A program made the translations under genes and the position numbers. The notes beneath the pieces are model-generated. The model did no database searches and had not been told where the DNA came from. It saw only the letters and a program-made list of their open reading frames with translations. From positions 62,001 through 126,000 of IMG/VR virus record IMGVR_UViG_3300008459_011050: 64,000 nt of DNA, one strand, 5' to 3'. The stretch's first letter is position 1, and each line of letters opens with the position of its first letter. This document shows positions 25,847-34,499 of the stretch, piece after piece. This DNA comes from a virus.

Positions 25847-26541
25847 AGTTTATATCCAGCGTTTTTAGCGTCATCAAAAAACATTTGAACTGTTTCTCTT
25901 GAATATTCTGTCAAATCTTTATTAGACAAATTCAATTTTTTTATAAGATCTGGTGTAACAGTAATTATATCACATCCAATTCTATCAGCTTCGAAGATAT
26001 TGTATACTTCTCTAGTACTAGCCCATAAAATCTCATGCTTCGTAGAATCTCTTTTACCTAAAGCATACTCGATAATTGGTGATGGATTCACACCAGTGTC
26101 GGCGATTCGACCGGAAAAAATCGATATCACACTTTCGGTGTCTGAGTTCAATGAATTTAAAACATTATCTATTTGTTCTTCAGTAAATACGGCTGTAATA
26201 TTTAGTTTTATTTTCAGATCACTCATTTCCTTAATCAATTCATAAGTTGGAACACCTTTCGTATTCATAACCGGAACTTTCACGTAAATATTTGGTGATA
26301 TATTTGATAGTTTCATGATCTGAGATTTCATCTCTTGATAATCATCAGCGAAAATTTCAAAGGAAATTGGTAGATCCTTCACCTGATCAGTCACCTCCTT
26401 TATGAATGATAAATAATCTTTTACACCGGATTTCTTCATAAGTGAAGGGTTGGTTGTAAATCCACTCACCATTGGATTGTTCTTGTATGTTTCCAATATT
26501 TCTGAGATATTAGAACCATCTGAAAAAATTTTTACTCTCAT
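25843..26541 (-). CDS. transaldolase (TalC/MipB-type), 232 aa
   Basis: Class I aldolase barrel with GFTTNPSLMKKSG at the N-terminus, the Schiff-base lysine in NIYVKVPVMN, then LNITAVFTEEQ, SIFSGRIADTG and EILWASTRE. These are the usual transaldolase sequence blocks. Short TalC-type enzymes of about 215-230 residues are common in phages. Transaldolase makes sedoheptulose-7-phosphate from fructose-6-phosphate and erythrose-4-phosphate, exactly the substrate of the isomerase encoded two genes upstream. The overlap with the kinase gene supports joint function rather than only a host-metabolism boost. Confidence 0.9.
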   Translation of the reverse strand: MRVKIFSDGSNISEILETYKNNPMVSGFTTNPSLMKKSGVKDYLSFIKEVTDQVKDLPISFEIFADDYQEMKSQIMKLSNISPNIYVKVPVMNTKGVPTYELIKEMSDLKIKLNITAVFTEEQIDNVLNSLNSDTESVISIFSGRIADTGVNPSPIIEYALGKRDSTKHEILWASTREVYNIFEADRIGCDIITVTPDLIKKLNLSNKDLTEYSRETVQMFFDDAKNAGYKL

Positions 26542-26555
26542 ATTAAATATTTTTT

Positions 26556-27269
26556 TTAGGGTTTATAGAAAAATAACGCGTTTTCAGCGACGTGTGGTAC
26601 TAAAAATCCAACATTTTTATTAGCGACGGCAGCTGGTCCTCTGTATTCTCTTTCACCAGTCTGTGATTGCCAATTTCTAAAATCATTAAAATCTTCCATC
26701 GCAATCTTTCTAATTTTGTTTGTTTCATCCTCATCGAATATGAAACCATACTCAGAAAATATTTGTTTCCAGTAGGTAAATGGTTGACAATTCACATGAT
26801 TGTGACCAGACTGACCCGGTAAAGCGTGTGTCATAATCACACATTTAGACTTATCAAAGTCTTTCATAAAGTTGTGGACACCTAATTCATCAACGTGTTC
26901 AACAAATTCGACCGACCAACACAAATCAAAACTACCCGTAAGATCAGAAGGTCCAGTTGTGTAATCATGTGCTAAAATTTTTTCAGGAAAGAATGAAACG
27001 TCTCTAGCAATCTTAGAACCCTCAACTCCTTGTACCTCTAGACCTAAAAAATCCTTGAAATATTTAAGATGGTATCCAAATCCACATCCGATATCTAAAA
27101 CCGATTTAATATTGTATTTATCTACAATATATTTCCACATTTTCGGACACTCTGTTCCTGGGTCCCCATCGACATTACAACCACCTAAGTGACCATCGTT
27201 AAAACTCTGGTCAAAAAGTAATGATTCATGTTTATATTTTTTTATAGATTCTCTTATAGTATTAATCAT
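26556..27269 (-). CDS. class I SAM-dependent methyltransferase, 237 aa
   Basis: Residues ~55-75 give the SAM site SVLDIGCGFGYHLKYFKDF, followed by VQGVEGSKIARDVSFF, DLCWSVEFVEHV and the acceptor-side MTHALPGQSGHNHVNCQPF. The Gln/His-rich segment and FTYWKQIFSEYGF are seen in the Methyltransf_11/25-type proteins of phage sugar clusters. It lies between transaldolase and the GmhA-like isomerase, three bases from the latter, so a sugar target, possibly the heptose, is likely but not proven. Confidence 0.78.
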   Translation of the reverse strand: MINTIRESIKKYKHESLLFDQSFNDGHLGGCNVDGDPGTECPKMWKYIVDKYNIKSVLDIGCGFGYHLKYFKDFLGLEVQGVEGSKIARDVSFFPEKILAHDYTTGPSDLTGSFDLCWSVEFVEHVDELGVHNFMKDFDKSKCVIMTHALPGQSGHNHVNCQPFTYWKQIFSEYGFIFDEDETNKIRKIAMEDFNDFRNWQSQTGEREYRGPAAVANKNVGFLVPHVAENALFFYKP

Positions 27270-27271
27270 AA

Positions 27272-27844
27272 TTATATTTTTTTATATAGAGCATTTACAA
27301 CTAGGTGCAATATTACACCCTGCCATTCCTCTGCATGAGGTGTTATCTTTTCTTGGTCAACAACTGGTATCAAAACACAACAATCGGATAATTCTTTTGA
27401 TTTACCACCATCTCTAGACACAACTGATAACTTCATAGATCCAATCTCACTAGCGTATTCAAGACACCTAACAAGGTTTAAGGAAACTTTATCGGTACCA
27501 CCACCAACAGAAAAAATCAGAATAGCATCATTTTCACCAAACTGAGAAACCTTAAGCCAATTTAGATAAGAAGTTTCCCAACTTTCATCGTTTATTCTAG
27601 CGGTAAGTTCAGAAACATTCTCAGAAATTGAATATGATTCAATGTTGAGTATCTTTCTAAAATCATTCACAGCATGAGCAGCATTTGCTGCACTCCCACC
27701 AACACCAGCGATGAACAATCTTCCTTTGCGATTTTTTAAAACTTGTATGTGATTTATAAAACTTATAATGTTTTCTTTATCAATCAAATCACATATTTGC
27801 TTTATCTGATTTAGGTAGTCACTTACGTAAATATTAAGATCCAT
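27272..27844 (-). CDS. gmhA: GmhA-like sedoheptulose-7-phosphate isomerase (SIS domain)
   Basis: SIS-domain protein of 190 residues, the size of GmhA. RLFIAGVGGSAANAAHAVND is the phosphosugar-binding loop; ILIFSVGGGTDKVSLNLVRC and VVSRDGGKSKELSDC form the second half; the C-terminal ITPHAEEWQGVILHL carries the conserved His. GmhA converts sedoheptulose-7-phosphate to D-glycero-D-manno-heptose-7-phosphate, using the transaldolase product. In E. coli GmhA a catalytic Glu follows the loop; here that spot reads NDF, as in SIS proteins of capsule clusters. Isomerase function is likely rather than certain. Confidence 0.78.
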   Translation of the reverse strand: MDLNIYVSDYLNQIKQICDLIDKENIISFINHIQVLKNRKGRLFIAGVGGSAANAAHAVNDFRKILNIESYSISENVSELTARINDESWETSYLNWLKVSQFGENDAILIFSVGGGTDKVSLNLVRCLEYASEIGSMKLSVVSRDGGKSKELSDCCVLIPVVDQEKITPHAEEWQGVILHLVVNALYKKI

Positions 27845-27847
27845 AAT

Positions 27848-28522
27848 TTATTTTTTAATTATTCTGAAACACCCTTGGCTGTATCCTAAGTTTTGGTAAA
27901 CTAGTGGTATGTAATCAAAACCAGTCTCAAGTAAAAATTCAGCAAATGCTTTAATTTCGTGATTTTTATAATCAGGATAATCATTAATTTCATCAAATAC
28001 TATGACTGTTCCATCAACAATTTTTTCTTTTAAATGTTTGAATATGGTTACCGCTGCGGAATAAATATCACTATCGATGTGTATAAGGGCACAAACACCT
28101 GGTGTTTCCTGTACAAATTTAGGAAGAGTATCTTCGAACCACCCTTTTACTAAACTTACATTTTTTTTCCAGGGTTTTGTTCTGACGATAGCATTTGGAA
28201 GGAATGGTGAAACATTATCATCGTCTATAGATCCTGTAGGTATATTACCATTCAAATTAAACATACCTTGTGGATTATCATTATCCCATTTTTCAGGTAA
28301 TCCCTCAAAAGAATCGAATCCATAAACAGGATTCTCTGTTCTATCAGCAAATTGAGCAAGACTTCTTCCTCTAAAAACACCAAATTCTATCCACATACCA
28401 TCAATGGTTACTTGGTCAGCACATAGATTATGAAATGTTAGATGATTATCCCAAACGCCTACTGTGTTTGATTCTTGCTTCATTCTATTTTCAATCTCGT
28501 CGATTTTTTCTTCAATTGTCAT
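27848..28522 (-). CDS. TylF/macrocin O-methyltransferase-like protein, 224 aa
   Basis: Second TylF-type enzyme: MWIEFGVFRGRSLAQFADRT is the SAM site, GFDSFEGLPEKW and LVKGWFEDTLP follow, then HIDSDIYSAAVTIFKHL and TVIVFDEINDYPDYKNHE hold the metal and catalytic acidic residues. It matches the family better than the copy at 16891. Probably methylates a sugar hydroxyl of the island product. Starts after a 41-bp AT-rich gap from the glycosyltransferase upstream, the largest gap in this part of the operon. Confidence 0.82.
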   Translation of the reverse strand: MTIEEKIDEIENRMKQESNTVGVWDNHLTFHNLCADQVTIDGMWIEFGVFRGRSLAQFADRTENPVYGFDSFEGLPEKWDNDNPQGMFNLNGNIPTGSIDDDNVSPFLPNAIVRTKPWKKNVSLVKGWFEDTLPKFVQETPGVCALIHIDSDIYSAAVTIFKHLKEKIVDGTVIVFDEINDYPDYKNHEIKAFAEFLLETGFDYIPLVYQNLGYSQGCFRIIKK

Positions 28523-28563
28523 TTTTTTATTTTTTTATTTTATATAATTTTAAAAACTCAAGT

Positions 28564-29574
28564 TTAAATTTTTCTACTCAAAAACAAATTATCAAATTCA
28601 GACATAACTCTACTAGGTGAATATCTGTCCTTATAAACGTCCCAATCTTTTGATTCAATATCTTTTTTTGAAATATTTATCAATATGTTAGATATATCTT
28701 TATCATCAGAATAGTATATAGCCTGGTCACCAAACACATAAAAGTGTCCAAAATCATATGGTGGAAAATTAAAATTTGGTTTCCAAGTTATTATAGGTTT
28801 ATTCCTTATCGAAAATTCAGCAAGTGATAAGCTAAATATTTCACCATCCTCTCTAGCATGAATCATCGCGTCACAAGTATTTACAAACTTAGATTTCAAT
28901 GAAAAGTCGGATGTATAATCAATGTAAAAAATATTCTTATGTTTATAAAATACATCAGTATTTAGAAATACAAAATAAATATCATTCCTGATATTTAAAA
29001 CATCAATAATAGCCTTTTTAACAAAGTTCAAATTAAAAGTATCTTTACCACCATGTCTACCGAGGACAATAGCCTCTTTTGGTATACCAAACTCCTCCCT
29101 AAAATTTGAAACATTATCTGAATCATCTCTCTCTACAATAGGATATAAACAAGGGAAATCCATTTTGTATTTATCAACCAAGTACTTACAAAGTAATGTA
29201 AAAACAGAACCATGTGGTGATATCCCTGGTCCACCAACCGCAGATACACAAGTATCTACATTTGTAGGCAAAACCCCATCATTAGAACCCTGTTTAATTG
29301 ACCAAAAGTGAGTAACATTATTTTCGGAACAAATCTTCTCATGGGCTTGTCTCATATGGGAATTATCTCCACCCAAGTCATATGGACATAGAATTGTTTT
29401 GAATTCTTTGTTGAACATTTCAAAACTAGGAGTTGGTCTAGCTGACGTCGAAATTATCAATGATTCGTTACCAAGTATTTCCCTATTGTATTTTGCATAT
29501 TTATACATATGAATTTCAGTACCCCGCTCACCAAGTTGGTAGGAATGAAAAGCTACAACCTTTGACATAATCAT
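28564..29574 (-). CDS. GT-B-type glycosyltransferase (GT4-like), 336 aa
   Basis: N-terminal domain begins VVAFHSYQLGERGTEIHMYK, as expected for the acceptor half of GT4-type enzymes. The C-terminal half has VLGRHGGKDTFNLNFVKKAI, then DAMIHAREDGEIFSLSLAEF, which matches the donor-binding E-x7-E type motif of group 1 glycosyltransferases. It probably adds a sugar from an NDP donor. The start overlaps the upstream gene by one base (TAATG). An in-frame Met two codons later is an alternative start. Confidence 0.75.
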   Translation of the reverse strand: MIMSKVVAFHSYQLGERGTEIHMYKYAKYNREILGNESLIISTSARPTPSFEMFNKEFKTILCPYDLGGDNSHMRQAHEKICSENNVTHFWSIKQGSNDGVLPTNVDTCVSAVGGPGISPHGSVFTLLCKYLVDKYKMDFPCLYPIVERDDSDNVSNFREEFGIPKEAIVLGRHGGKDTFNLNFVKKAIIDVLNIRNDIYFVFLNTDVFYKHKNIFYIDYTSDFSLKSKFVNTCDAMIHAREDGEIFSLSLAEFSIRNKPIITWKPNFNFPPYDFGHFYVFGDQAIYYSDDKDISNILINISKKDIESKDWDVYKDRYSPSRVMSEFDNLFLSRKI

Positions 29575-30473
29575 TATTTCTTATTTTTAATCATTGTTTG
29601 AAGTATACTCAAAGCCCTAGCTTCTGTAGTCCCATATTTTAGTAGCCATTCCCTCTGAGCGAATAAAAGATCCACATATTCCTGTGTTGGGTTACCATCT
29701 TTAACCAATCTATTTATCGTGGATGTGAGTTCGTCAGGACTCGAGTATGATATACAAGGTAAATTTTGAGGAGCACACAAAGGTGGTTTTTTATCATAAT
29801 CCCTGAATAGTAATAAAGCACCCGAGGCCATAATTTCATAATGTCTAAGACTATCCCACCCACCTTTCTTTGATGTAAGTCCAAAAAAAGACCTTGACAT
29901 ATCATCAAAATAATCTTCCTCGCTCTGAAATATGTGGTGAAATCTAGTTCCCAAATCAGTCGCTGGTTGAAATACTGAATGATAAGGTGTTGTCTTCTGA
30001 TGAAATTGTTGTTTATTATTTAGATTAATGGGTCTAATTTGATAGTGGGGTATGCCAAAACCAGTCGGATAAACATCATCATCTTCTGAAAACAATTCTC
30101 TTTTGAAGCAGGGTTTTCTTCTTATTCTTTCATCATCATGTCCATCTAAATACCAAACATTTGGAGTTAATTTATTAATTTCAGGATATTCACTAATACC
30201 ATATGCGTCAGTCACACCATATAGAACAAAATCGACGTTGTCGATATTTCTAAGGGAGTCGTCGATCTCCATAATAGATCTCGTATAAAGTGTAAATCCC
30301 GAACCATGAAGTTCCCTCTGTGGAGTTTCTGAAAAATCTCTGTACATAACTTTTTTCTTTGGTAAATCAACACAAGAATCACCAAGTATTGATCTGAGAC
30401 CATTGAGAATCATGACCTCTTGAAAGTCACCTTGTACTCTTGGATTTACTGTTGTTAAATATAAAATTTTCAT
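29574..30473 (-). CDS. glycosyltransferase-like protein (CgeB/GT1-type), 299 aa
   Basis: Begins KILYLTTVNPRVQGDFQEVM (a typical GT-B opening). The C-terminal part has RSFFGLTSKKGGWDSLRHYE and EIMASGALLLFRDYDKKPPL, close to the C-terminal motif of CgeB-type glycosyltransferases (S-x-x-G...R-x-x-E-x-x-A-x-G). Donor and acceptor are unknown. It overlaps neighbours by one base and by four, so it is tightly coupled in translation. Confidence 0.7.
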   Translation of the reverse strand: MKILYLTTVNPRVQGDFQEVMILNGLRSILGDSCVDLPKKKVMYRDFSETPQRELHGSGFTLYTRSIMEIDDSLRNIDNVDFVLYGVTDAYGISEYPEINKLTPNVWYLDGHDDERIRRKPCFKRELFSEDDDVYPTGFGIPHYQIRPINLNNKQQFHQKTTPYHSVFQPATDLGTRFHHIFQSEEDYFDDMSRSFFGLTSKKGGWDSLRHYEIMASGALLLFRDYDKKPPLCAPQNLPCISYSSPDELTSTINRLVKDGNPTQEYVDLLFAQREWLLKYGTTEARALSILQTMIKNKK

Positions 30474-31261
30474 ATCTTAAATTTTTTTTGATCGATTATT
30501 TGCTCTTTAATTGATTTTATTGTATATTCGGATTCAAAAATAGTTTTTAAATTCCTCTTACATGATTTCACATCATCATATTGATTTATCGATAAGTTAA
30601 GATCGTAGACATCATTCAATATATGAAGTAAATCAAACTTACTTAAATCTTCCGAAAAAAAATGTCTAGAGCCGATCCAATATTTTTTATTATCCACTAC
30701 CCACTCTATAAATTTAGATAATTCTAAACAAGTGACACCATTCCAAATATGGTTCTCATACCCATTTACCTCATTCCCTTTGTTTGATTTCGCCCACTCA
30801 ATAAGTGACAGTTTGTTTTTAATTTCCTCACCAATTATTGAGGTTCTTATTGAACAGTGTTCTCCCTCCCCGAGAGATTTTGATCTACCATAATCATCTT
30901 CAGCGTCATGTGGGTGATTCTCATCATAAAATCCTTTATTACCATTAAAAACACAATCTGTAGTTATATGTATAAAATTACAATTCAATTTTTTGGATAT
31001 TTTATTTAAAATGTGGGGGAGTAAAGAATTTATCCTTATAGCTTCAAATTTATTGAAATTGCGTTGTTTTATAATTCCTATACAATTGACAATCACATCT
31101 TGTTCCCCAATATCGATACCTTCAAAAAATTTGATTATTTCAGATTCTTCGGAAATAAAGTCAATATCTTTCCTAGTAATCTGCAATACTTTATTTTTCA
31201 ATAATAAATATTTTGATAAATATGTACCCAACATACCATCACCTAATATAATATATTTCAT
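30470..31261 (-). CDS. RmlD-like NAD(P)-dependent sugar reductase, 263 aa
   Basis: SDR of the dTDP-4-dehydrorhamnose reductase type: YIILGDGMLGTYLSKYLLLK, VIVNCIGIIKQ, NCNFIHITTDCVFNGNKGF, and the catalytic YGRSKSLGE. It is slightly shorter than RmlD (~290-300). No RmlA/B/C set is present nearby, so the substrate is more likely the product of the adjacent dehydratase-like gene (four-base overlap), as in CapE/CapF-type pathways to acetamido sugars. Reductase role is inferred from family. Confidence 0.8.
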   Translation of the reverse strand: MKYIILGDGMLGTYLSKYLLLKNKVLQITRKDIDFISEESEIIKFFEGIDIGEQDVIVNCIGIIKQRNFNKFEAIRINSLLPHILNKISKKLNCNFIHITTDCVFNGNKGFYDENHPHDAEDDYGRSKSLGEGEHCSIRTSIIGEEIKNKLSLIEWAKSNKGNEVNGYENHIWNGVTCLELSKFIEWVVDNKKYWIGSRHFFSEDLSKFDLLHILNDVYDLNLSINQYDDVKSCKRNLKTIFESEYTIKSIKEQIIDQKKFKI

Positions 31262-32196
31262 GGTCTATAAAAATCTTTTTCTTTAAGAAATTTAAATAGT
31301 TCCTCTTTTGATAACATGAAGTCTTTTGACGAGTATTGATCGTTTTTGAAATTTAACTCATTGAATTCCTTACCAGGACACATTAAAAAAATATCACGTT
31401 CTTTTATGTACTCCATCCTCCTTATCTCTTCACTAGAAGCCATGATTTCGTGAATTTTCTCTCCAATTCTTGGCTCACCAATATCAAACTTCAATCCAAA
31501 TTGATCAACATAAATTTCACATAGATCTAGTACGGAGAAAGATTTCGCATTTGGTATAACATTTACACCGTTATAATCCAAAGATTCTTTTATCAAAGAA
31601 ATTGCGCTTTCGACAGTGAGTAAAAATCGTGTCATGTTTTTACCATAGAGGGTTAGTTTCCTATTCTCTTTAATAAATTCAAATATAAGAGGTATAATAC
31701 TACCAGTTGAATTCATAACATTACCATACACTGCGGTTGATAAATTTATATCACCATTTGAGTGGGATATAAATGACTCACCAGCGACATATTTCATAGA
31801 CCCATATATTGTTGTAGCAGCTCTAGATTTATCCGTAGAAATGAAACAAGCGGATTTAAATCCATTTTCCTCAGCAACCCTCCGAGAGTTAAAAGATCCA
31901 TCTATAATGACTTTACTAGCCTCTTCAAAATTGGTATCACAAGCATCAATTTGTTTTAATGAAGCCGCAAAAATACCAATTGTGTGGTTTGTAGATTTCC
32001 TTTTCATCAAATCATAATTTCTGATATCACCAATAGCAAAATTAACTCTTGGATATTTTTTCTTTAAAAAATAATGTTTGGATTCATCTCTAGAATAAAC
32101 TGTTATTTCATTATCCTCATATAAATCTTTGATGAGGTTTTTTCCTAGAAAACCAGCACCACCAGTTATGAATATTTTTTCGTTTTTTAAATCCAT
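31258..32196 (-). CDS. CapD/FlaA1-type sugar 4,6-dehydratase-epimerase, 312 aa
   Basis: Extended SDR with FITGGAGFLGKNLIKDLYED, FISTDKSRAATTIYGSMKYV (STDK and YxxxK) and the MTRFLLTVESAISLI segment. The last two are marks of the soluble UDP-GlcNAc 4,6-dehydratase / 5-epimerase group (PseB, CapE, FlaA1). It lacks the N-terminal membrane part of large CapD proteins. With the reductase downstream it could make an N-acetyl-6-deoxyhexose, a good substrate for the N-formyl- or methyltransferases nearby. Confidence 0.8.
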   Translation of the reverse strand: MDLKNEKIFITGGAGFLGKNLIKDLYEDNEITVYSRDESKHYFLKKKYPRVNFAIGDIRNYDLMKRKSTNHTIGIFAASLKQIDACDTNFEEASKVIIDGSFNSRRVAEENGFKSACFISTDKSRAATTIYGSMKYVAGESFISHSNGDINLSTAVYGNVMNSTGSIIPLIFEFIKENRKLTLYGKNMTRFLLTVESAISLIKESLDYNGVNVIPNAKSFSVLDLCEIYVDQFGLKFDIGEPRIGEKIHEIMASSEEIRRMEYIKERDIFLMCPGKEFNELNFKNDQYSSKDFMLSKEELFKFLKEKDFYRP

Positions 32197-32945
32197 TAGA
32201 TACTTGTGACTTTTCTGTATTCGTTACCGTTGTTATCCACAAACCAATGAGTTCTCGACAAAGAACCCCTTTCCCTGAAAAAAATATTGACTTTAGACTT
32301 GTCCCATCCAGTCCAGGTGTCTGAGATATCTGGTCTAGAAGGTCCTAATTTACCTTCATATTTTTCATATGATTCTTCCGTAATAACTCTTTTGATTTCA
32401 TCGTTGGTCACCTGCCATTTGGATTGGAAAAACGGTTCTGATTTCTCAAGTCTACGACCATCGATTGGTTGTAAGGGTGTCTTCCAACTCATATCATATT
32501 GACCTTCTAGTGACTCATAATAAGATAAATTCGCCATCCTCAACCTTAAAACAAAATCATCATCATCATACCCACCACCATAATATCTTTCATCCCACCA
32601 TCCAATTTTTCTAATTACTTCTTTAGACATAGCCATAAAAGCCACACTATATTTGGCGGATACAGCAAATCCATTCTCCAACATTTCTAACATTTGGAGA
32701 ACCTCATATGGCTTAGGGTGACATCTATCATTTATAAAAACTACTATCTCAGTGGGTGATGAAATTATATCATCATTGATCATCTCAGAAAACGAATCAT
32801 ATGTATCTGGATGCCTTTCAATTCTTAAATTCCAGTGTACCTTAAATATTTGTTCAAGCGGCTTTAATAAATTAATTTGATGATTTACTACATCCATTGA
32901 ACAACCACAATGTAGACAAATTGTAATTTCTTTAATTTTTTCCAT
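32196..32945 (-). CDS. GT2-like glycosyltransferase, 249 aa
   Basis: Short GT-A protein. The donor region includes PTEIVVFINDRCHPKPYEVL (in place of DxD) and the acceptor region has IGWWDERYYGGGYDDDDFVL, a GWxDE...DD pattern common to GT2/GT27-type C-termini. It probably transfers one sugar in the island's glycan. It joins the SDR gene by a TAATG overlap and is 15 bp from the formyltransferase gene upstream. Confidence 0.7.
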   Translation of the reverse strand: MEKIKEITICLHCGCSMDVVNHQINLLKPLEQIFKVHWNLRIERHPDTYDSFSEMINDDIISSPTEIVVFINDRCHPKPYEVLQMLEMLENGFAVSAKYSVAFMAMSKEVIRKIGWWDERYYGGGYDDDDFVLRLRMANLSYYESLEGQYDMSWKTPLQPIDGRRLEKSEPFFQSKWQVTNDEIKRVITEESYEKYEGKLGPSRPDISDTWTGWDKSKVNIFFRERGSLSRTHWFVDNNGNEYRKVTSI

Positions 32946-32960
32946 AAAAATTTTTATTTT

Positions 32961-33605
32961 TTAAGATTCGTATCTACAATCCAGTAAAAAAAGTTTCTTA
33001 CCACCCTTACATCTTATGTAAGCATTTGGATATGGAGAATTTAAACATCTTACTTTATTGTATAAGTACACGGGGTCATTGTTGATTATTTCATCTAAAG
33101 TAATCTCACTTTCCAAAGACGTTCTTCTCTTGTACGTAGTTGAATTTGAATTATCTTGTTTAATTCTGATAACTTGCAAATTTTCGAAATTTTCAATAAT
33201 ATATTTTATTCCATTAACCCCCAGATCTATTATTCTTCTAAATATATCTATCAAACTACCATCCAGAGAAAAATAAGACTGATATAGAATATCACCCGTA
33301 TCCAAACCTTCATCCATAATGAAAAAAGTTACAGCACTTTCCGTCTCTCCTTGTAAAATTTGATGTTGTATAGGACTACCACCTCTATATTTGGGTAAAG
33401 GTGAGGGGTGGAGACAAATACATCTGAAGTCTTTAATTATTCTGTCTGGAACTATTTCACTCCAACCTAAAAAAAACACAAGTGATGGATTTATTGAATA
33501 AAGTAAATCATAATCACCGTGATTTAATAAGTATTTTTCTTTTGGAACAATTTGTGAAAATATCTCAATTGACCAATCTCTATATCCAAAAAATACTATT
33601 TTCAT
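32961..33605 (-). CDS. sugar N-formyltransferase-like protein, 214 aa
   Basis: Formyltransferase fold of the Fmt/ArnA family: LHPSPLPKYRGGSPIQHQIL is the folate site and MDEGLDTGDILYQ carries the catalytic Asp. The Asn two residues before the catalytic His in Fmt (N-x-H) is Cys here (CLHPS), which departs from the usual catalytic triad. It probably formylates an amino sugar. Overlaps the deacetylase-like gene upstream by four bases, so the two likely act in turn (deacetylate, then formylate). This order is an inference. Confidence 0.75.
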   Translation of the reverse strand: MKIVFFGYRDWSIEIFSQIVPKEKYLLNHGDYDLLYSINPSLVFFLGWSEIVPDRIIKDFRCICLHPSPLPKYRGGSPIQHQILQGETESAVTFFIMDEGLDTGDILYQSYFSLDGSLIDIFRRIIDLGVNGIKYIIENFENLQVIRIKQDNSNSTTYKRRTSLESEITLDEIINNDPVYLYNKVRCLNSPYPNAYIRCKGGKKLFLLDCRYES

Positions 33606-34498
33606 GGGAGTGGTACTTTTTGGGGAGAATCATATCTAGGCATATCCAAAAAATCCACAACATCAAGCTCGGTTAAAGTCATCTGATTGACAGTGTATGA
33701 TAATATACAATCGATTTCTCCCATAAAACTCTTTATACTATCATTGTACCCACCATTTGGATACGAGAAATAAAATTTATCCGAAAACCTAGACACGAAA
33801 TCTTTTGATTTTTTCAAATCTAAAAATGGATCTGGTAGAGATAATAGATTCTCCGAAACGTAACCATGTCCACCTATTATCATACCGTTGTTCGACATCT
33901 CTTCTATTTGTTCAACCGTTAAATAGAGGTCTTTAGAAAATCCCTCTTCGTCTTGTGTAATTAATTTTTCAAATAAAGAATCTAAATAATCAAAATTTTC
34001 ATACATCCTTAAAAAATTGGTAACAAAAATCATTTCCTTACTCCACCAATTATTTTTCCACTTTGTTTGAGAGTATTTATTCCAAATTGAACCATCATCA
34101 CCAAAATCTGATAATATTTTATCAACTATAATTTTCTCTCCTACTTTAGCAAGTATAAATTGTATTTTGTGAGAATACATGACTTTTTCCTCTACTATTG
34201 GTCTAGCTGGGACAAAAAAAGAACCTTTAAGTCTTTTAGATTTTAGAATCTGGTAAACATAAAAATGATCTGACAGACCATCATCAAAAGTGAGAGTCGC
34301 GTAGTTTTTTTTTGATCTGTTCAAATCCAAGTATAATAATTCCTCTGTACTTACAATTTCGTAATTTTTATTAATCCAATCCAATTGGTATTCAAATTGT
34401 TTCTTAGATAGAAAGGACTTTAGTGTGTATCTCCTAGGAAATTCTGTATCTTCTAAGTTTCTAACATCATGAAACATAAATGACCTAACAGTACCCAT
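33602..34498 (-). CDS. polysaccharide deacetylase-like (NodB) protein, 298 aa
   Basis: The NodB domain shows YATLTFDDGLSDHF (metal-binding Asp pair) and FYFSYPNGGYN. Motif 2 is changed: GGHGYVSENLL keeps the first His but has Ser where the second metal His stands in H-S/T-x-x-H. Activity may be altered. The frame is open 57 bp further upstream (Met at 34555), but the chosen ATG lies just after the stop of the preceding gene and keeps the conserved MFHDV opening, so it is preferred. It would remove acetyl or similar groups from an amino sugar. Confidence 0.75.
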   Translation of the reverse strand: MGTVRSFMFHDVRNLEDTEFPRRYTLKSFLSKKQFEYQLDWINKNYEIVSTEELLYLDLNRSKKNYATLTFDDGLSDHFYVYQILKSKRLKGSFFVPARPIVEEKVMYSHKIQFILAKVGEKIIVDKILSDFGDDGSIWNKYSQTKWKNNWWSKEMIFVTNFLRMYENFDYLDSLFEKLITQDEEGFSKDLYLTVEQIEEMSNNGMIIGGHGYVSENLLSLPDPFLDLKKSKDFVSRFSDKFYFSYPNGGYNDSIKSFMGEIDCILSYTVNQMTLTELDVVDFLDMPRYDSPQKVPLP

Positions 34499-34499
34499 A

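Noticed and set aside
30470-31261. dTDP-rhamnose pathway
   Set aside because: Only an RmlD-like gene is present; no RmlA, RmlB or RmlC was seen in the window.
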